Source of the DNA: Reichenbachiella agarivorans
Lineage (GTDB): Bacteria > Bacteroidota > Bacteroidia > Cytophagales > Cyclobacteriaceae
DNA: 64,000 bases
NCBI RefSeq assembly: GCF_025502585.1
Contig: NZ_CP106679.1
Span: 186,001 to 250,000 of the forward strand
Direction: 5' to 3'
Position numbers and translations under genes: made by a program. Below, piece by piece: positions 1-8,607 of this stretch (position 1 is the first letter of the stretch; each line of letters starts with the position of its first letter). The notes under the pieces are model-generated. The model saw nothing but the letters and a program-made list of their open reading frames with translations. It was not told the origin of the DNA and made no database searches.

Positions 1-1395
1 CCGAGCAAAGAAGAACTTTTGATTCGCAAAAAAGGTGCTAAGAAAATCATCAAGAGCCAAGTCAAAATTCAAGACAAACAAGCACGAAACAATACCGGCA
101 TCCGCAGTGCCAGAGAAGCCAGCGTCTTTGTCGCGCCAACTATGATTGCACTGACGGGTGCAGAAGCCGATAAAGAAGTAGAACTCAACTCACCGCGGAG
201 CTGCTATGTCTGCAAACAGGTGTACAACCGACTCCACCACTTCTACGATACCATGTGCAAGGAATGCGGTGACTTCAACTATGCCAAGAGATTTCAAACG
301 GCAGACCTCAGCGGTCAAGTAGCCTTGGTGACTGGATCTCGCCTCAAAATTGGTTACCATATTACACTGATGATGCTCCGTGCTGGTGCTACCGTGATTG
401 CCACGACTCGTTTTCCGGTGGATTCTGCCTTGCGCTTCGCCAAAGAATCCGATTTCCCCGAATGGGGTCATCGACTCAAAATCCACGGGCTAGATCTGCG
501 ACACATCCCTAGTGTTGAGATATTTTGCAACTTCATCGAGCAGCGCTATGATCGCCTCGATGTATTGATCAACAATGCCGCACAGACTGTCCGACGTCCT
601 GCTGGGTTCTATCAACACCTGATGCCCAACGAAGGACGAACTGTTAGCGAGTTGCCAGCATTTGCACAGGAGCTCTTGGCGGATCATGAAGCCTGTCTCC
701 ATGAGTTGAGAGAACTCAGTGCGGGATTTGCAGAAGGTCAGGGCAAAAACCTGCCCGTCACTTGGCATGGCAAACAACTGGGCATAGGCTTGAGTGCCTC
801 TGCACAATTGTCACAGATCCCCTACAGCATCGACAATTCACTCACTGCAGCGGAAGTCTTCCCTGATGGACAACTGGATGCAGACTTGCAGCAGGTGGAT
901 TTGAGAAAAACCAACAGCTGGAGACTGAAGTTGGGCGAAATCCCAACCAACGAAATGCTGGAAGTACAACTGGTCAACTCTGTTGCCCCCTTCGTACTCT
1001 GCAACCGCCTGGTCAATCTCATGAAAAAAGAAGACACGGGCATGAAACATATCATCAACGTATCGGCGATGGAAGGAAAATTCCACCAGTTTCACAAAGA
1101 GGACCGTCATCCACACACCAACATGGCCAAGGCTGCACTCAACATGATGACCCTCACTGCTGCATCAGACTTTGCCAAATACGGCATCTACACCAATGCC
1201 GTAGATACAGGCTGGGTGACAGACGAAGATCCTGCAGAACTGGCACGACGCAAAGAAGAACTGCATGACTTTCAGCCACCATTAGACATCGTAGATGGAG
1301 CAGCTCGTGTGATGGATCCTCTATTCGACGGCATCAATACTGGTAAACACTGGTGTGGGAAGTTCCTGAAGGATTATAAGCCTACGTCGTGGTAG
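1..1395 (+). CDS. SDR family oxidoreductase with N-terminal Cys4 (zinc-ribbon-like) motif, 5' partial
   Basis: The reading frame is open to the left edge, so the true start lies outside the window. From the first visible possible start (TTG at 19) 458 residues follow. Near residues 62-83 there are two CxxC pairs (CYVC and CKEC), a zinc-ribbon-like arrangement, placed just before a Rossmann fold whose nucleotide loop reads TGSRLKIGY (about 105-113). Later come NNAAQ, a strand ending INVSAME with the usual catalytic Ser, and PHTNMAKAA where classical SDRs have YxxxK. Thr therefore replaces the catalytic Tyr while Lys is kept, and Lys replaces one glycine of the TGxxxGxG loop. An NAD(P)-binding SDR fold is clear, but the reaction cannot be told and may differ from classical dehydrogenases. 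The next gene follows 50 nt downstream on the same strand. Confidence 0.85.
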   Translation, partial: PSKEELLIRKKGAKKIIKSQVKIQDKQARNNTGIRSAREASVFVAPTMIALTGAEADKEVELNSPRSCYVCKQVYNRLHHFYDTMCKECGDFNYAKRFQTADLSGQVALVTGSRLKIGYHITLMMLRAGATVIATTRFPVDSALRFAKESDFPEWGHRLKIHGLDLRHIPSVEIFCNFIEQRYDRLDVLINNAAQTVRRPAGFYQHLMPNEGRTVSELPAFAQELLADHEACLHELRELSAGFAEGQGKNLPVTWHGKQLGIGLSASAQLSQIPYSIDNSLTAAEVFPDGQLDADLQQVDLRKTNSWRLKLGEIPTNEMLEVQLVNSVAPFVLCNRLVNLMKKEDTGMKHIINVSAMEGKFHQFHKEDRHPHTNMAKAALNMMTLTAASDFAKYGIYTNAVDTGWVTDEDPAELARRKEELHDFQPPLDIVDGAARVMDPLFDGINTGKHWCGKFLKDYKPTSW

Positions 1396-1445
1396 GATAA
1401 TTTGTACTGATCTCATGATTCGTAGAATACACGCATATTTGTAGT

Positions 1446-2522
1446 ATGTCACTCCGCATCATCCAAACCACCCAGACAGCCAGCGAAGAAATAAATAATT
1501 TCCTCTCCAAAAACCTGATTGGCACACCCCAGCAGTCTCCAGTATATCAACAGCTCTCAACCCGTCAAAAACTAGCACATATCCCCAAAGCACATTTTGC
1601 TACTTTATGGAAGGCTGAGCAACTGCTCAGTACTTGTTGTTTCTGTGAGCGTGAAGCAATTTTGGAGGAGCAAGCTATCAAAAGTTACTATGTCCGTTAC
1701 TTTTCACTTCTTGATCAATTCCGAATCCAACGCAGAAAAACAAATACCCCACGCAGCAAAAACAGTCTGATCAAATCAGAAATTCACGAGATGCTGACTG
1801 GGACAGGGCTAGGAAGTGTGCCTGGAGAAAGCAACATCTTCTACGCCTACGTCGATCCCAACAATGCACGGTCTGCCCTGCTCTGTGAGGAATTTGGTTT
1901 CCAACCAATCCGTCAATTCACCACACATATCATTGGCAGAGTCTTTCCCAAAAAGAGAGTAGATTTCAAGCAAGTAAGTACAAAAGAGGATCATATTGTC
2001 ATCCGACAACTCCTGAAAAAACAATATGCAGATTACTCATTCTACACCGAAGAGAATCTCTTCTACCAGGACAATTACTTTGTAATCAAGTCCCAGAATG
2101 GTGAAATTCTAGCGGGCATCCAAGCCAACCCAGAAAAATGGAAAATTCATAGTTTGCCAGGTATCAGTGGTCGTTTTCTTCTCAATTTCTTAGGGCGATT
2201 ACCAATTTTTCGCAGGTTGATCCAAGCCAACTATGCTTTCCTCGCATTCGATTATGTGTATGCAAAACACGGGCACGAAGATTTGATCATTCAATTGATC
2301 GAATCACTATTGGTGCACTTCCAGGTGTACAGCGCAATGATTTTGAGTGATGATCAGTCTCCTTTGACCAGTTTGATTTCTACCATAGACCATGGGCTAA
2401 TTGGTCAAATGAAGAAGCCTGTTTCTATCTCCGTGATAATCAAGGACAACAATCTAGAAGCTTCTAGGCTGAAATACTTAAAAAAACATCCCGTATTTCT
2501 CTCTTCTTTTGATACTACTTGA
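1446..2522 (+). CDS. GNAT-like acetyltransferase-domain protein
   Basis: A 358-residue protein of unknown substrate. The segment around residues 115-170 resembles the acetyl-CoA binding part of GNAT enzymes: a beta strand (FYAYVDP) followed by NARSALLCEEFGF, the 'neighbouring residue, small helix, GF' pattern of GNAT motif B. The rest has no family I can name with confidence; there is no signal peptide or membrane segment. The ATG at 1446 opens the frame 50 nt after the SDR stop. The role is inference from one motif, so it should be read as 'GNAT-like, conserved hypothetical'. Confidence 0.65.
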   Translation: MSLRIIQTTQTASEEINNFLSKNLIGTPQQSPVYQQLSTRQKLAHIPKAHFATLWKAEQLLSTCCFCEREAILEEQAIKSYYVRYFSLLDQFRIQRRKTNTPRSKNSLIKSEIHEMLTGTGLGSVPGESNIFYAYVDPNNARSALLCEEFGFQPIRQFTTHIIGRVFPKKRVDFKQVSTKEDHIVIRQLLKKQYADYSFYTEENLFYQDNYFVIKSQNGEILAGIQANPEKWKIHSLPGISGRFLLNFLGRLPIFRRLIQANYAFLAFDYVYAKHGHEDLIIQLIESLLVHFQVYSAMILSDDQSPLTSLISTIDHGLIGQMKKPVSISVIIKDNNLEASRLKYLKKHPVFLSSFDTT

Positions 2523-2526
2523 AGTA

Positions 2527-2561
2527 TTTGTACTGATATTTTACCGTGACTGCTATATTTG
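2527..2561 (+). promoter_or_regulatory. Bacteroidota-type promoter upstream of the gene at 2589
   Basis: TTTG at 2527-2530 and TATATTTG at 2554-2561, separated by 23 nt, match the Bacteroidota housekeeping sigma pattern (TTG near -33, TAnnTTTG near -7). Transcription would begin near 2568, about 20 nt before the ATG at 2589. This is pattern matching only. Confidence 0.5.
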
Positions 2562-2588
2562 CCATTCTTTAGTGCCTATGTATAGAAT

Positions 2589-3557
2589 ATGAGATTAAGT
2601 TCCCTAGCCAGAAAAATAAAAGTTACACCCACTCAGTTGTCCAACTTCCTGTTGAGCGAAGGTATTGAGTTGCCACAAAATACCCACACCAAACTATCAG
2701 AAGAAACGATCGAACTGACACTAAAAGCGCATGGCTACACGGCGGCAGACCTCATTGAAACTGAATCCATCCCAGAACCCACGCCAGCAAGTAGTCCTGC
2801 TGCAGTAGAGACGATTGAGCATGAAGTAATTGAAGAAGAAATTGCTCCAGTCATAGATGAAATAACAGAACCTACCGTCACCGAAGAAATAGAACCCTCA
2901 GCTACAGAAGCAACCCTAGATGAGGAAACAGGCACCGAGGAAAAGGTCTTGGCTCAAGTCGAGAAAGAAACAAGTCCAAACGATGGCGTTCAGGAAACAG
3001 AAGAGATTGGAACAGAAACAACCCAGACCAAAGACTATGAACCAATCGAAGCTGAAGACGGCACCCTCATCGAGGCATGGACTGAACTCGCCGCTAGAGA
3101 TGAGTCTGTAGAGATTATCAAGGCTCGCAAAGCTGAAGCACTGCAGGGACTTACCATCAAAGGAAAAATTGATCTCCCTGAACCAAAAAGTAAGGAAACC
3201 AAAAAAGAAATTGCGCAGGACGAAAAACCACTCGATCCCAACAAGATCATCTATACCAGCGGTCCTAAAAGAGAAAGAAGCAAAAGACCATCCCACAAAA
3301 ACCCACGTAACAGACCGCAATCCAACCTCAATCCAGTAGAAGCAGAAAGGATCAGAAAGCAGAAAGAAGAGAAAAGAAGACAAGAGCAAAAGCTGAAAAA
3401 AGAAAAAAAAGCACGTGCTGAGTTCTATCTTTCTCAAGTAAAAGCTACTACACAAACCCAACCTCTAAAAAAGAAAAAAAGCAAAAACAAAACAGTCAAG
3501 AAAGAGAAAATAGAAGGAAACGTAATCCAAAAATTCTGGAAATGGCTGAATACCTGA
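2589..3557 (+). CDS. Charge-segregated protein with IF2_N-like N-terminal helix-turn domain
   Basis: 322 residues. Residues 1-52 form a compact predicted helical unit (SLARKIKVTPTQLSNFL ... EGIELP) resembling the small IF2_N-type domain seen at the N terminus of bacterial initiation factor 2. Residues ~55-165 are strongly acidic and Glu/Thr/Pro-rich. From ~200 to the end the chain becomes extremely Lys/Arg-rich, with several KKKK-type runs, ending in a short aromatic FWKWL tail. No catalytic domain is visible. The basic tail would suit nucleic-acid or ribosome binding, but that is inference. A good promoter match lies 28-62 nt upstream. No named family is recognised. Confidence 0.7.
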   Translation: MRLSSLARKIKVTPTQLSNFLLSEGIELPQNTHTKLSEETIELTLKAHGYTAADLIETESIPEPTPASSPAAVETIEHEVIEEEIAPVIDEITEPTVTEEIEPSATEATLDEETGTEEKVLAQVEKETSPNDGVQETEEIGTETTQTKDYEPIEAEDGTLIEAWTELAARDESVEIIKARKAEALQGLTIKGKIDLPEPKSKETKKEIAQDEKPLDPNKIIYTSGPKRERSKRPSHKNPRNRPQSNLNPVEAERIRKQKEEKRRQEQKLKKEKKARAEFYLSQVKATTQTQPLKKKKSKNKTVKKEKIEGNVIQKFWKWLNT

Positions 3558-3695
3558 TGAATGCCAGTTACTCGTTGATCTGACCTATAAAAGCGAAAAA
3601 CATCGTCTAGGTAGAGTACCTATTTTGGCATTGTTTTTTCTTAATGGCTGTCCGAGAACTGTAATAAGAACGAAAAAAATTGTATTAAACGACTC

Positions 3696-5567
3696 ATGTT
3701 AAAGATTAGATTACTCTTATTCATCAACCTGTGTATTTATTCCTACCTATCATTTAGTCAATCCAATGACAGCAGCAAGCTCATCATTGCCAACAACTTT
3801 ATCCAAGCACAGCGAGGAGAAACCATTGAGTTTCTAGTTGGCACTGTACAACCAAGAGGTGAGATCAGACTGGCCAATGCCCCCAAAGGAGCATCACTTG
3901 ATGACAACAGGAAATTTACCTGGGCCATACCTGAGTACTATTCCAAAGCCAACGCTATTCTCAATTTTTATCTCTTCATAGATGAAGTCATGGTCGATGC
4001 GCAATCGGTCTTTGTCATCATCCAGCAACCTACCCAAGAACCACAGATCGAGCTCAAGAGCAATGCAGTGCTGCAAAATGGAGTTTATCGGATCAACCCC
4101 ACGACAGATTTCTTTTTGGAGGTCAATGCCACAAACGGCAACCCAAAAGATACCACTCAAGTAACCCTAGATTACTATTTCAACGAAAACAAAGACCTGA
4201 AAAAACTCAATAATGTAAAAATTGAGTTAGAAAAGAACAATCTCAAAATCCAATGGTCTCCCAATCAAGATCAGATCAAACACAAATACTATCGTATGAC
4301 AGTGGTCGCTACGGATCATCATCATGTAAAGACAGAGCAAGTACTGGTTTTTGCACTGAGTAGTAACAATCATTTGCCCTATTTCAAATTCCCTGTACTA
4401 GATGAGTATTATATTTCGGATGGAGAAACACTATCTATTGACATGTCCGCCCAAGACATGGATCATGACTCACTGGTCTACAAACTAATCATCCCGAGCA
4501 AAATCGGCAACCCTAAATTGTCAGAAAAAGGGCTTTTCACATACAAACTCAATGCTGATGAACTACACAGACTCAGAAGCTACTTCCCTATGGAGGTCAC
4601 TGTAGAAGTGTCCGAAAGAGGCCCTGAAAACCCGAATACGATCTCCAAAACTTTCTTGATCAGAAAAAGTATCAGGAATGAACCACCCAGAATCCTTAAC
4701 CTCCAAAATGACAAAGTCTATGAAGGGATCGCTTTGGATAAAAAAGTGTTTATCCAGGATGGTAATGACCTGTTTTCGGACCTAGAAGTGGACATCATCG
4801 GTGCACCAGAAGGCATGGTTTGGGATTTTCAAAACAATCTTCTCTCCATAGATTGGACACCTGGTTTTGATGTAGTAGGAGTAGAAATGCAACCCAAAAA
4901 ATTTGACATGCTCCTAGTCGTACGTGATCCTCATGGGTATGTGGATCAAAAAGCATTCACCATCACGGTAGAACATCGCGAAAACACCGCAGTAACCTAC
5001 GAAACCTATTTGGAATACCGCGACGATGCTGTCCAACTCATTGAATTTCTCTCTCAAATCAACTCCCAAATGGAAGACAGAGAAAACAAAGTACAAAGCC
5101 TGAAAAAGGGACTTTCGGTCATGTCGATGTTCTTGGCAGTCTATACTGCCAGTGGCAATGTTTTTGATGATGGATCAACTGCCAAGCAACTGGTCCCCTT
5201 TGTCGGTATCATGGCTGCAGTCACCACAGGTATCAATGCCTTTGGATTCAATGATCTGCCCAAATTTGGTTCGATCCGAGAACAAACCTTTATACTACAA
5301 CAAAAGTTGATGTACATCTTGGCAATCTTGAATGAATACAAAATCGAGTCTCCTAATAGCCCCAATCTGGAAAACAAAGAATTCAGAGACAATTTGGCCA
5401 CCTATGAGCAATGGATGGTACAAGACAAACTCAACTTCAAAAGCTACTACAGCAAATACAAAAGTTTGAACTTTGTCAAAAAGAATACCCAACAAGCACG
5501 GCATAAGGCAGAAAAAAATGGCACTGAGCCTACAGGTCTGTTGTTTATCAATCTTAATGAAATATAG
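3696..5567 (+). CDS. Secreted protein with Ig/cadherin-like repeats and C-terminal helical region
   Basis: 623 residues. It begins with a clear signal peptide (hydrophobic core LLLFINLCIYSYLSF, cut after SFSQ about residue 22). Several beta-sandwich units follow, of the kind called 'putative Ig' or cadherin-like: sentences such as GKFTW/GLFTY and IDWTPGFD with preceding PEGMVWDF are typical of He_PIG-like repeats that end in 'W x P'. After about residue 440 the protein changes to a helical region rich in coiled-coil pattern with one possible hydrophobic stretch (SMFLAVYTASGNVF). No C-terminal sorting domain is evident. The likely place is the periplasm or outer surface; a structural or adhesive role is inference. 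Confidence 0.7.
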   Translation: MLKIRLLLFINLCIYSYLSFSQSNDSSKLIIANNFIQAQRGETIEFLVGTVQPRGEIRLANAPKGASLDDNRKFTWAIPEYYSKANAILNFYLFIDEVMVDAQSVFVIIQQPTQEPQIELKSNAVLQNGVYRINPTTDFFLEVNATNGNPKDTTQVTLDYYFNENKDLKKLNNVKIELEKNNLKIQWSPNQDQIKHKYYRMTVVATDHHHVKTEQVLVFALSSNNHLPYFKFPVLDEYYISDGETLSIDMSAQDMDHDSLVYKLIIPSKIGNPKLSEKGLFTYKLNADELHRLRSYFPMEVTVEVSERGPENPNTISKTFLIRKSIRNEPPRILNLQNDKVYEGIALDKKVFIQDGNDLFSDLEVDIIGAPEGMVWDFQNNLLSIDWTPGFDVVGVEMQPKKFDMLLVVRDPHGYVDQKAFTITVEHRENTAVTYETYLEYRDDAVQLIEFLSQINSQMEDRENKVQSLKKGLSVMSMFLAVYTASGNVFDDGSTAKQLVPFVGIMAAVTTGINAFGFNDLPKFGSIREQTFILQQKLMYILAILNEYKIESPNSPNLENKEFRDNLATYEQWMVQDKLNFKSYYSKYKSLNFVKKNTQQARHKAEKNGTEPTGLLFINLNEI

Positions 5568-5601
5568 CAAATGCTAAAAATTGTTAAATAGCTAATTAAC
5601 A

Positions 5602-5632
5602 TTTGCCCTTGGAGTACCGATAATTATATTTG
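5602..5632 (+). promoter_or_regulatory. Bacteroidota-type promoter for the batB-batC unit
   Basis: TTTG (5602-5605), 19 nt spacer, TATATTTG (5625-5632): a full match to the Bacteroidota sigma-ABfr pattern. The predicted transcription start near 5639 lies about 20 nt before the ATG at 5659. Confidence 0.6.
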
Positions 5633-5658
5633 TCTACTTCTAAAAACTGCGGTTGCTT

Positions 5659-6627
5659 ATGATATGGAACGGTACACTGGGTACCTTAGAAATAACCTTT
5701 ATCCTGCTATTCGGGCTCTTTTATCTGCTCTACATAGCCAAAGCTATCAAGGCAGCCAAAGCCCTGAAAAGTAGCTACCGTCGTGTATTCTACAAGATTC
5801 TACTCAGAAGCATTTATTTTGGGTTATTCATCGTGGCACTGATGGGCCCTTCATTTGGGCAAACCAAGAAAGAAATCAAATCCATTGGAAAAGACATATT
5901 TATATGCATTGATTTATCCGAATCCATGAATGCCTTTGACATCCAGCCAACCCGTCTGGAAAAAATAAAATTCGAACTCAAAGAAATTGTAGAAGCCTTC
6001 AATAGTGATCGGATTGGATTGATCATGTTTTCCAACGAGGCATTTGTTCAATGTCCCCTCACCTATGACAAAAGTGCCTTGAGCCTGTTCATAGAAACCC
6101 TAAGCACCAATTTGGTTCCCAATTCAGGCACTGACTTTGGTCCTCCCTTAGAAATGGCCTTGGACAAGATTTCTGATGAAGAAAATTCCATTACCCGACA
6201 AAAATCAAAAATCATTATTCTTATCAGTGATGGGGAGGATTTTGGTGAAGACACTGAGTCCACTGCCAAAAAAGTAGAAGAAGAAGGCATTAAGCTTTTT
6301 ACACTAGGAATCGGTACGGATTATGGAAGTAAGATTATGACCCGAAACGGATTCAAAAAGAATAAACAAGGACAGGAGGTAGTCTCCAAATTGAACTCTA
6401 CCTCCCTCAGACAACTGGCCAAGACTACCAATGGAACCTATTTTGAAATCAACGACAAACAAAACGACGTAGAAAAATTGATCAATACCATCGGTGATAT
6501 AGAAGGAGAATTGCGTGACACAGTACAAATGGATGTGTCTGCCAACAAATATTACTATTTTCTGGCCTTGGCCATTGTACTCCTCCTCTTTGATGTATTG
6601 GTCAAAACTAAAACCATGACGATATGA
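5659..6627 (+). CDS. batB: Membrane-anchored von Willebrand A domain protein, BatA/BatB type
   Basis: 322 residues from ATG 5659; an in-frame TTG six nt earlier is a less likely start. Two N-terminal membrane segments (about 8-28 and 50-67), then a VWA domain with a complete MIDAS metal site: DLSES at 85-89, a conserved Thr in SGTDFG and an Asp in ISDGEDFG. A final hydrophobic helix (about 302-317) closes the protein. This layout is that of the Bacteroides aerotolerance (Bat) proteins, inner-membrane VWA proteins facing the periplasm. The next gene overlaps by ATGA and is the TPR partner usually called BatC. The customary moxR, second VWA gene, batD and batE are not adjacent, so the choice between BatA and BatB rests on the BatC neighbour. 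Confidence 0.85.
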   Translation: MIWNGTLGTLEITFILLFGLFYLLYIAKAIKAAKALKSSYRRVFYKILLRSIYFGLFIVALMGPSFGQTKKEIKSIGKDIFICIDLSESMNAFDIQPTRLEKIKFELKEIVEAFNSDRIGLIMFSNEAFVQCPLTYDKSALSLFIETLSTNLVPNSGTDFGPPLEMALDKISDEENSITRQKSKIIILISDGEDFGEDTESTAKKVEEEGIKLFTLGIGTDYGSKIMTRNGFKKNKQGQEVVSKLNSTSLRQLAKTTNGTYFEINDKQNDVEKLINTIGDIEGELRDTVQMDVSANKYYYFLALAIVLLLFDVLVKTKTMTI

Positions 6628-7529
6628 AAAGCTGGCTTTTGATCTTATTGGTAGCATGGAGTGTGGGAGGGAATGACACAGCCAAAATCAACAGTTTAAA
6701 GAAAGAAGCAGAAGCCGCCTACAAAAAAGGTAACTTCAAAGTTTCGGCCGAAAAATTCTCCTTCTTAGTGGATTCATTGCACATAGAAGACGAAAGTGCC
6801 AAACTCAACCTAGGACACAGTTATTTTCATCTGGGTCAAAACGAAAATGCCCAAGCACAATACCAAAAATTGACATTGTCTGCTAATCAGCAGTTTAAAT
6901 CCATTGCCTATCAACAGCTGGGCGCCTTGTCCAACGACACAAAAACCCTAGAAAAAGCACTTTCATTTTTCAAATCAGCATTGAAGGCCAACCCTGCCAA
7001 TGAGGACGCGAGGTACAACTATGAATTGATCAAGAAAAAACTCCAAGATCAAAAAGATCAAAACAAAGACGATCAGAATCAAGACGATCAAAATCAAGAC
7101 GACAAACAGGATCAGGAAAAACAAGACCAAGAAAAACAAGATCAAAAAGGAGATAACAAAGATCAAAAAAACGAAGACGGAGAAAAAGACGAATCTGAAG
7201 ATCAAGAAAAGCAAGATCAAAACAGCGAGCAAGACCCGAACAAAGACAAAAAAGACCCTAAAGAACAAGAACCACAAAACAAGGAAGGAAAAGAAGGGGA
7301 AAACGAAAAAGATCAGCAAAACCCTGAGCAACAAGAAGGAGAAGAGAACGACGAAAAGTCAGATCAACCGCCTCAACCGAGCACTGCTGACAAACTACAA
7401 GAGATGAATATCTCCGAAGAAAAGGCAAAAATGATCTTGGAAGCACTCAAAAATAGTGAAATACAATACATCCAACAAAACCAACGCAGAGCTACCAAAA
7501 AGCAAGAAAGTGGCAAGCCAGACTGGTAG
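6624..7529 (+). CDS. batC: BatC-like TPR protein with long charged Gln/Asp/Lys-rich tract
   Basis: 301 residues; its ATG overlaps the stop of the VWA gene (ATGA), implying translational coupling. A signal-peptide-like start is followed by about three tetratricopeptide repeats (residues ~20-135, for example SHLNLGHSYFHLGQ-type helices and NPANEDARYNYEL). From ~137 to ~255 the chain is a low-complexity tract built from D, Q, K, N and E with imperfect repeats of DQNQDD and KQDQ. A short helical end follows (EEKAKMILEALKNSE ...) that is typical of BatC C termini. In the Bat system BatC pairs with the VWA proteins; the partner here would be the upstream gene product. Function beyond complex formation is unknown. 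Confidence 0.8.
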   Translation: MKSWLLILLVAWSVGGNDTAKINSLKKEAEAAYKKGNFKVSAEKFSFLVDSLHIEDESAKLNLGHSYFHLGQNENAQAQYQKLTLSANQQFKSIAYQQLGALSNDTKTLEKALSFFKSALKANPANEDARYNYELIKKKLQDQKDQNKDDQNQDDQNQDDKQDQEKQDQEKQDQKGDNKDQKNEDGEKDESEDQEKQDQNSEQDPNKDKKDPKEQEPQNKEGKEGENEKDQQNPEQQEGEENDEKSDQPPQPSTADKLQEMNISEEKAKMILEALKNSEIQYIQQNQRRATKKQESGKPDW

Positions 7530-7574
7530 GACTGTATAAAAACGCTGGTCTGGAGTATCGAGGCAATAGATATA

Positions 7575-7601
7575 AGCTGTATCCCCAACAAGCATACAGC
7601 T
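7575..7601. other. Small inverted repeat between convergent genes
   Basis: AGCTGTAT (7575-7582) and ATACAGCT (7594-7601) can pair as an 8-bp stem with an 11-nt loop in the gap between the convergent batC and Nudix genes. No T run follows on either strand, so a terminator role is uncertain. Confidence 0.35.
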
Positions 7602-7627
7602 CCTGTATCCTCACACAAATCTGCGTA

Positions 7628-8173
7628 TCATATATAAAGCAAAGCAGACTTTTCAACCATTCTCATGATGGATATTTCATTTGCGACATAGCTAGAGATG
7701 TCTGTCAGTGGAATCCAGGCCAATTGGTTGGACTCTTCGTTTTTGGTCAATTCGTCGGGAGTCAGAGTGACAAAGACAAAGCGCACATCATAGTGCTCAT
7801 GTGCAGGTACTTCCTTTCGGGCGGGAATCGGATGGATATCCAAATCGAATATTCCATCATGTAGAAGTAATACATTCCTTAATCCTGTTTCTTCTTCTAG
7901 TTCCTTGCGGGCCACACGAACAACGTCTTCATCACCATCTGTATGTCCACCTGGCTGTAACCATCTATCCAGCTTCTTGTGATGCATGAGTACCACAGCA
8001 TCTTTGGATGGATTTAACACCCAAGCAGAGGCGGTAATATGCCCAAACAACAAGCTTCGCTCAAAACAATCATCATAAGAAAGGAGGTCCAAAAACCTCC
8101 CTCTATATATCATCTCTTCTGGATACTTGGATTGATAATTTTCAATCTCTGATATGAGTGCTTGCCTATTCAA
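7628..8173 (-). CDS. Nudix hydrolase
   Basis: 181 residues. The Nudix box runs from G76 to L98 (GHTDGDEDV ... KELEEETGL) and matches Gx5Ex7REUxEExGU except that Lys replaces the Arg. The family hydrolyses nucleoside diphosphates linked to another group and needs Mg2+ bound by the Glu residues of the box; the substrate here cannot be told. The preceding strand (WVLNP ... VLMHHKKLDRWLQPGG) is typical of Nudix proteins that act on small nucleotides. The ATG at 8173 lies inside the last codons of the upstream gene (overlap 8 nt), so both are probably cotranscribed. Confidence 0.9.
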   Translation of the reverse strand: MNRQALISEIENYQSKYPEEMIYRGRFLDLLSYDDCFERSLLFGHITASAWVLNPSKDAVVLMHHKKLDRWLQPGGHTDGDEDVVRVARKELEEETGLRNVLLLHDGIFDLDIHPIPARKEVPAHEHYDVRFVFVTLTPDELTKNEESNQLAWIPLTDISSYVANEISIMRMVEKSALLYI

Positions 8174-8534
8174 TGATAGTGTTTACTTTGTTGGTTCTTC
8201 CTTCCATCAAGGGTGATGTCAATACCCCTGCTCCAATGTTACTCTTGTCACCATTGATTGCATGTACATAATACGCCTTCGCATCCAGTTTCTTAAAGAC
8301 CACCAGTCCTTTCTCATCTGTTTTTTCTGTAGTAGTGACAGGATTGATTTCGGCTCTATAATCTTCTTTGGTGGCGTACAAGGTAACATTAGTTCCATTT
8401 GCAGGATTACCTAATTCATCCAATACGGTTATTTTAAGTGAAGTGGGCAGCAATCTGAGTTGCGCTGGCTGAAAAGAAGCTGACAACAACAATACTGCAA
8501 TCCATAAAACAGTCTTTGAAAAATACTTTTCCAT
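8166..8534 (-). CDS. Small secreted protein with CarboxypepD_reg/Cna-B-like beta sandwich
   Basis: About 122 residues from the ATG at 8534; a longer start at 8558 is possible, but the signal peptide (KTVLWIAVLLLSASFQPAQ) is correctly placed only with the shorter form. The mature part has the pattern of a carboxypeptidase-regulatory-like or Cna-B type beta sandwich: LKITVLDELGNPANGTNVTLYAT, then TDEKGLVVFKKLDAKAYYVHA. Such domains occur in Bacteroidota surface and periplasmic proteins. It sits just upstream of the Nudix gene and downstream of the giant type B CTD gene on the same strand. Function unknown. Confidence 0.75.
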   Translation of the reverse strand: MEKYFSKTVLWIAVLLLSASFQPAQLRLLPTSLKITVLDELGNPANGTNVTLYATKEDYRAEINPVTTTEKTDEKGLVVFKKLDAKAYYVHAINGDKSNIGAGVLTSPLMEGRTNKVNTIIE

Positions 8535-8607
8535 TGAAATTTTTGTTTGTTTCACCAAGTATTATTCATTTTTCATGCCAAAGTGTAAAAAACTGAAAAA
8601 CAGCAAA

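Noticed and set aside
2916-3461. Minus-strand frame of 181 codons rich in Phe and Leu
   Set aside because: It is the antisense shadow of the Glu/Lys-rich gene at 2589; the composition is what reversed GAA/AAA codons give.
6975-7334. Minus-strand frame of 119 codons, almost all hydrophobic
   Set aside because: Antisense of the Asp/Gln/Lys low-complexity tract of BatC; not a membrane protein gene.
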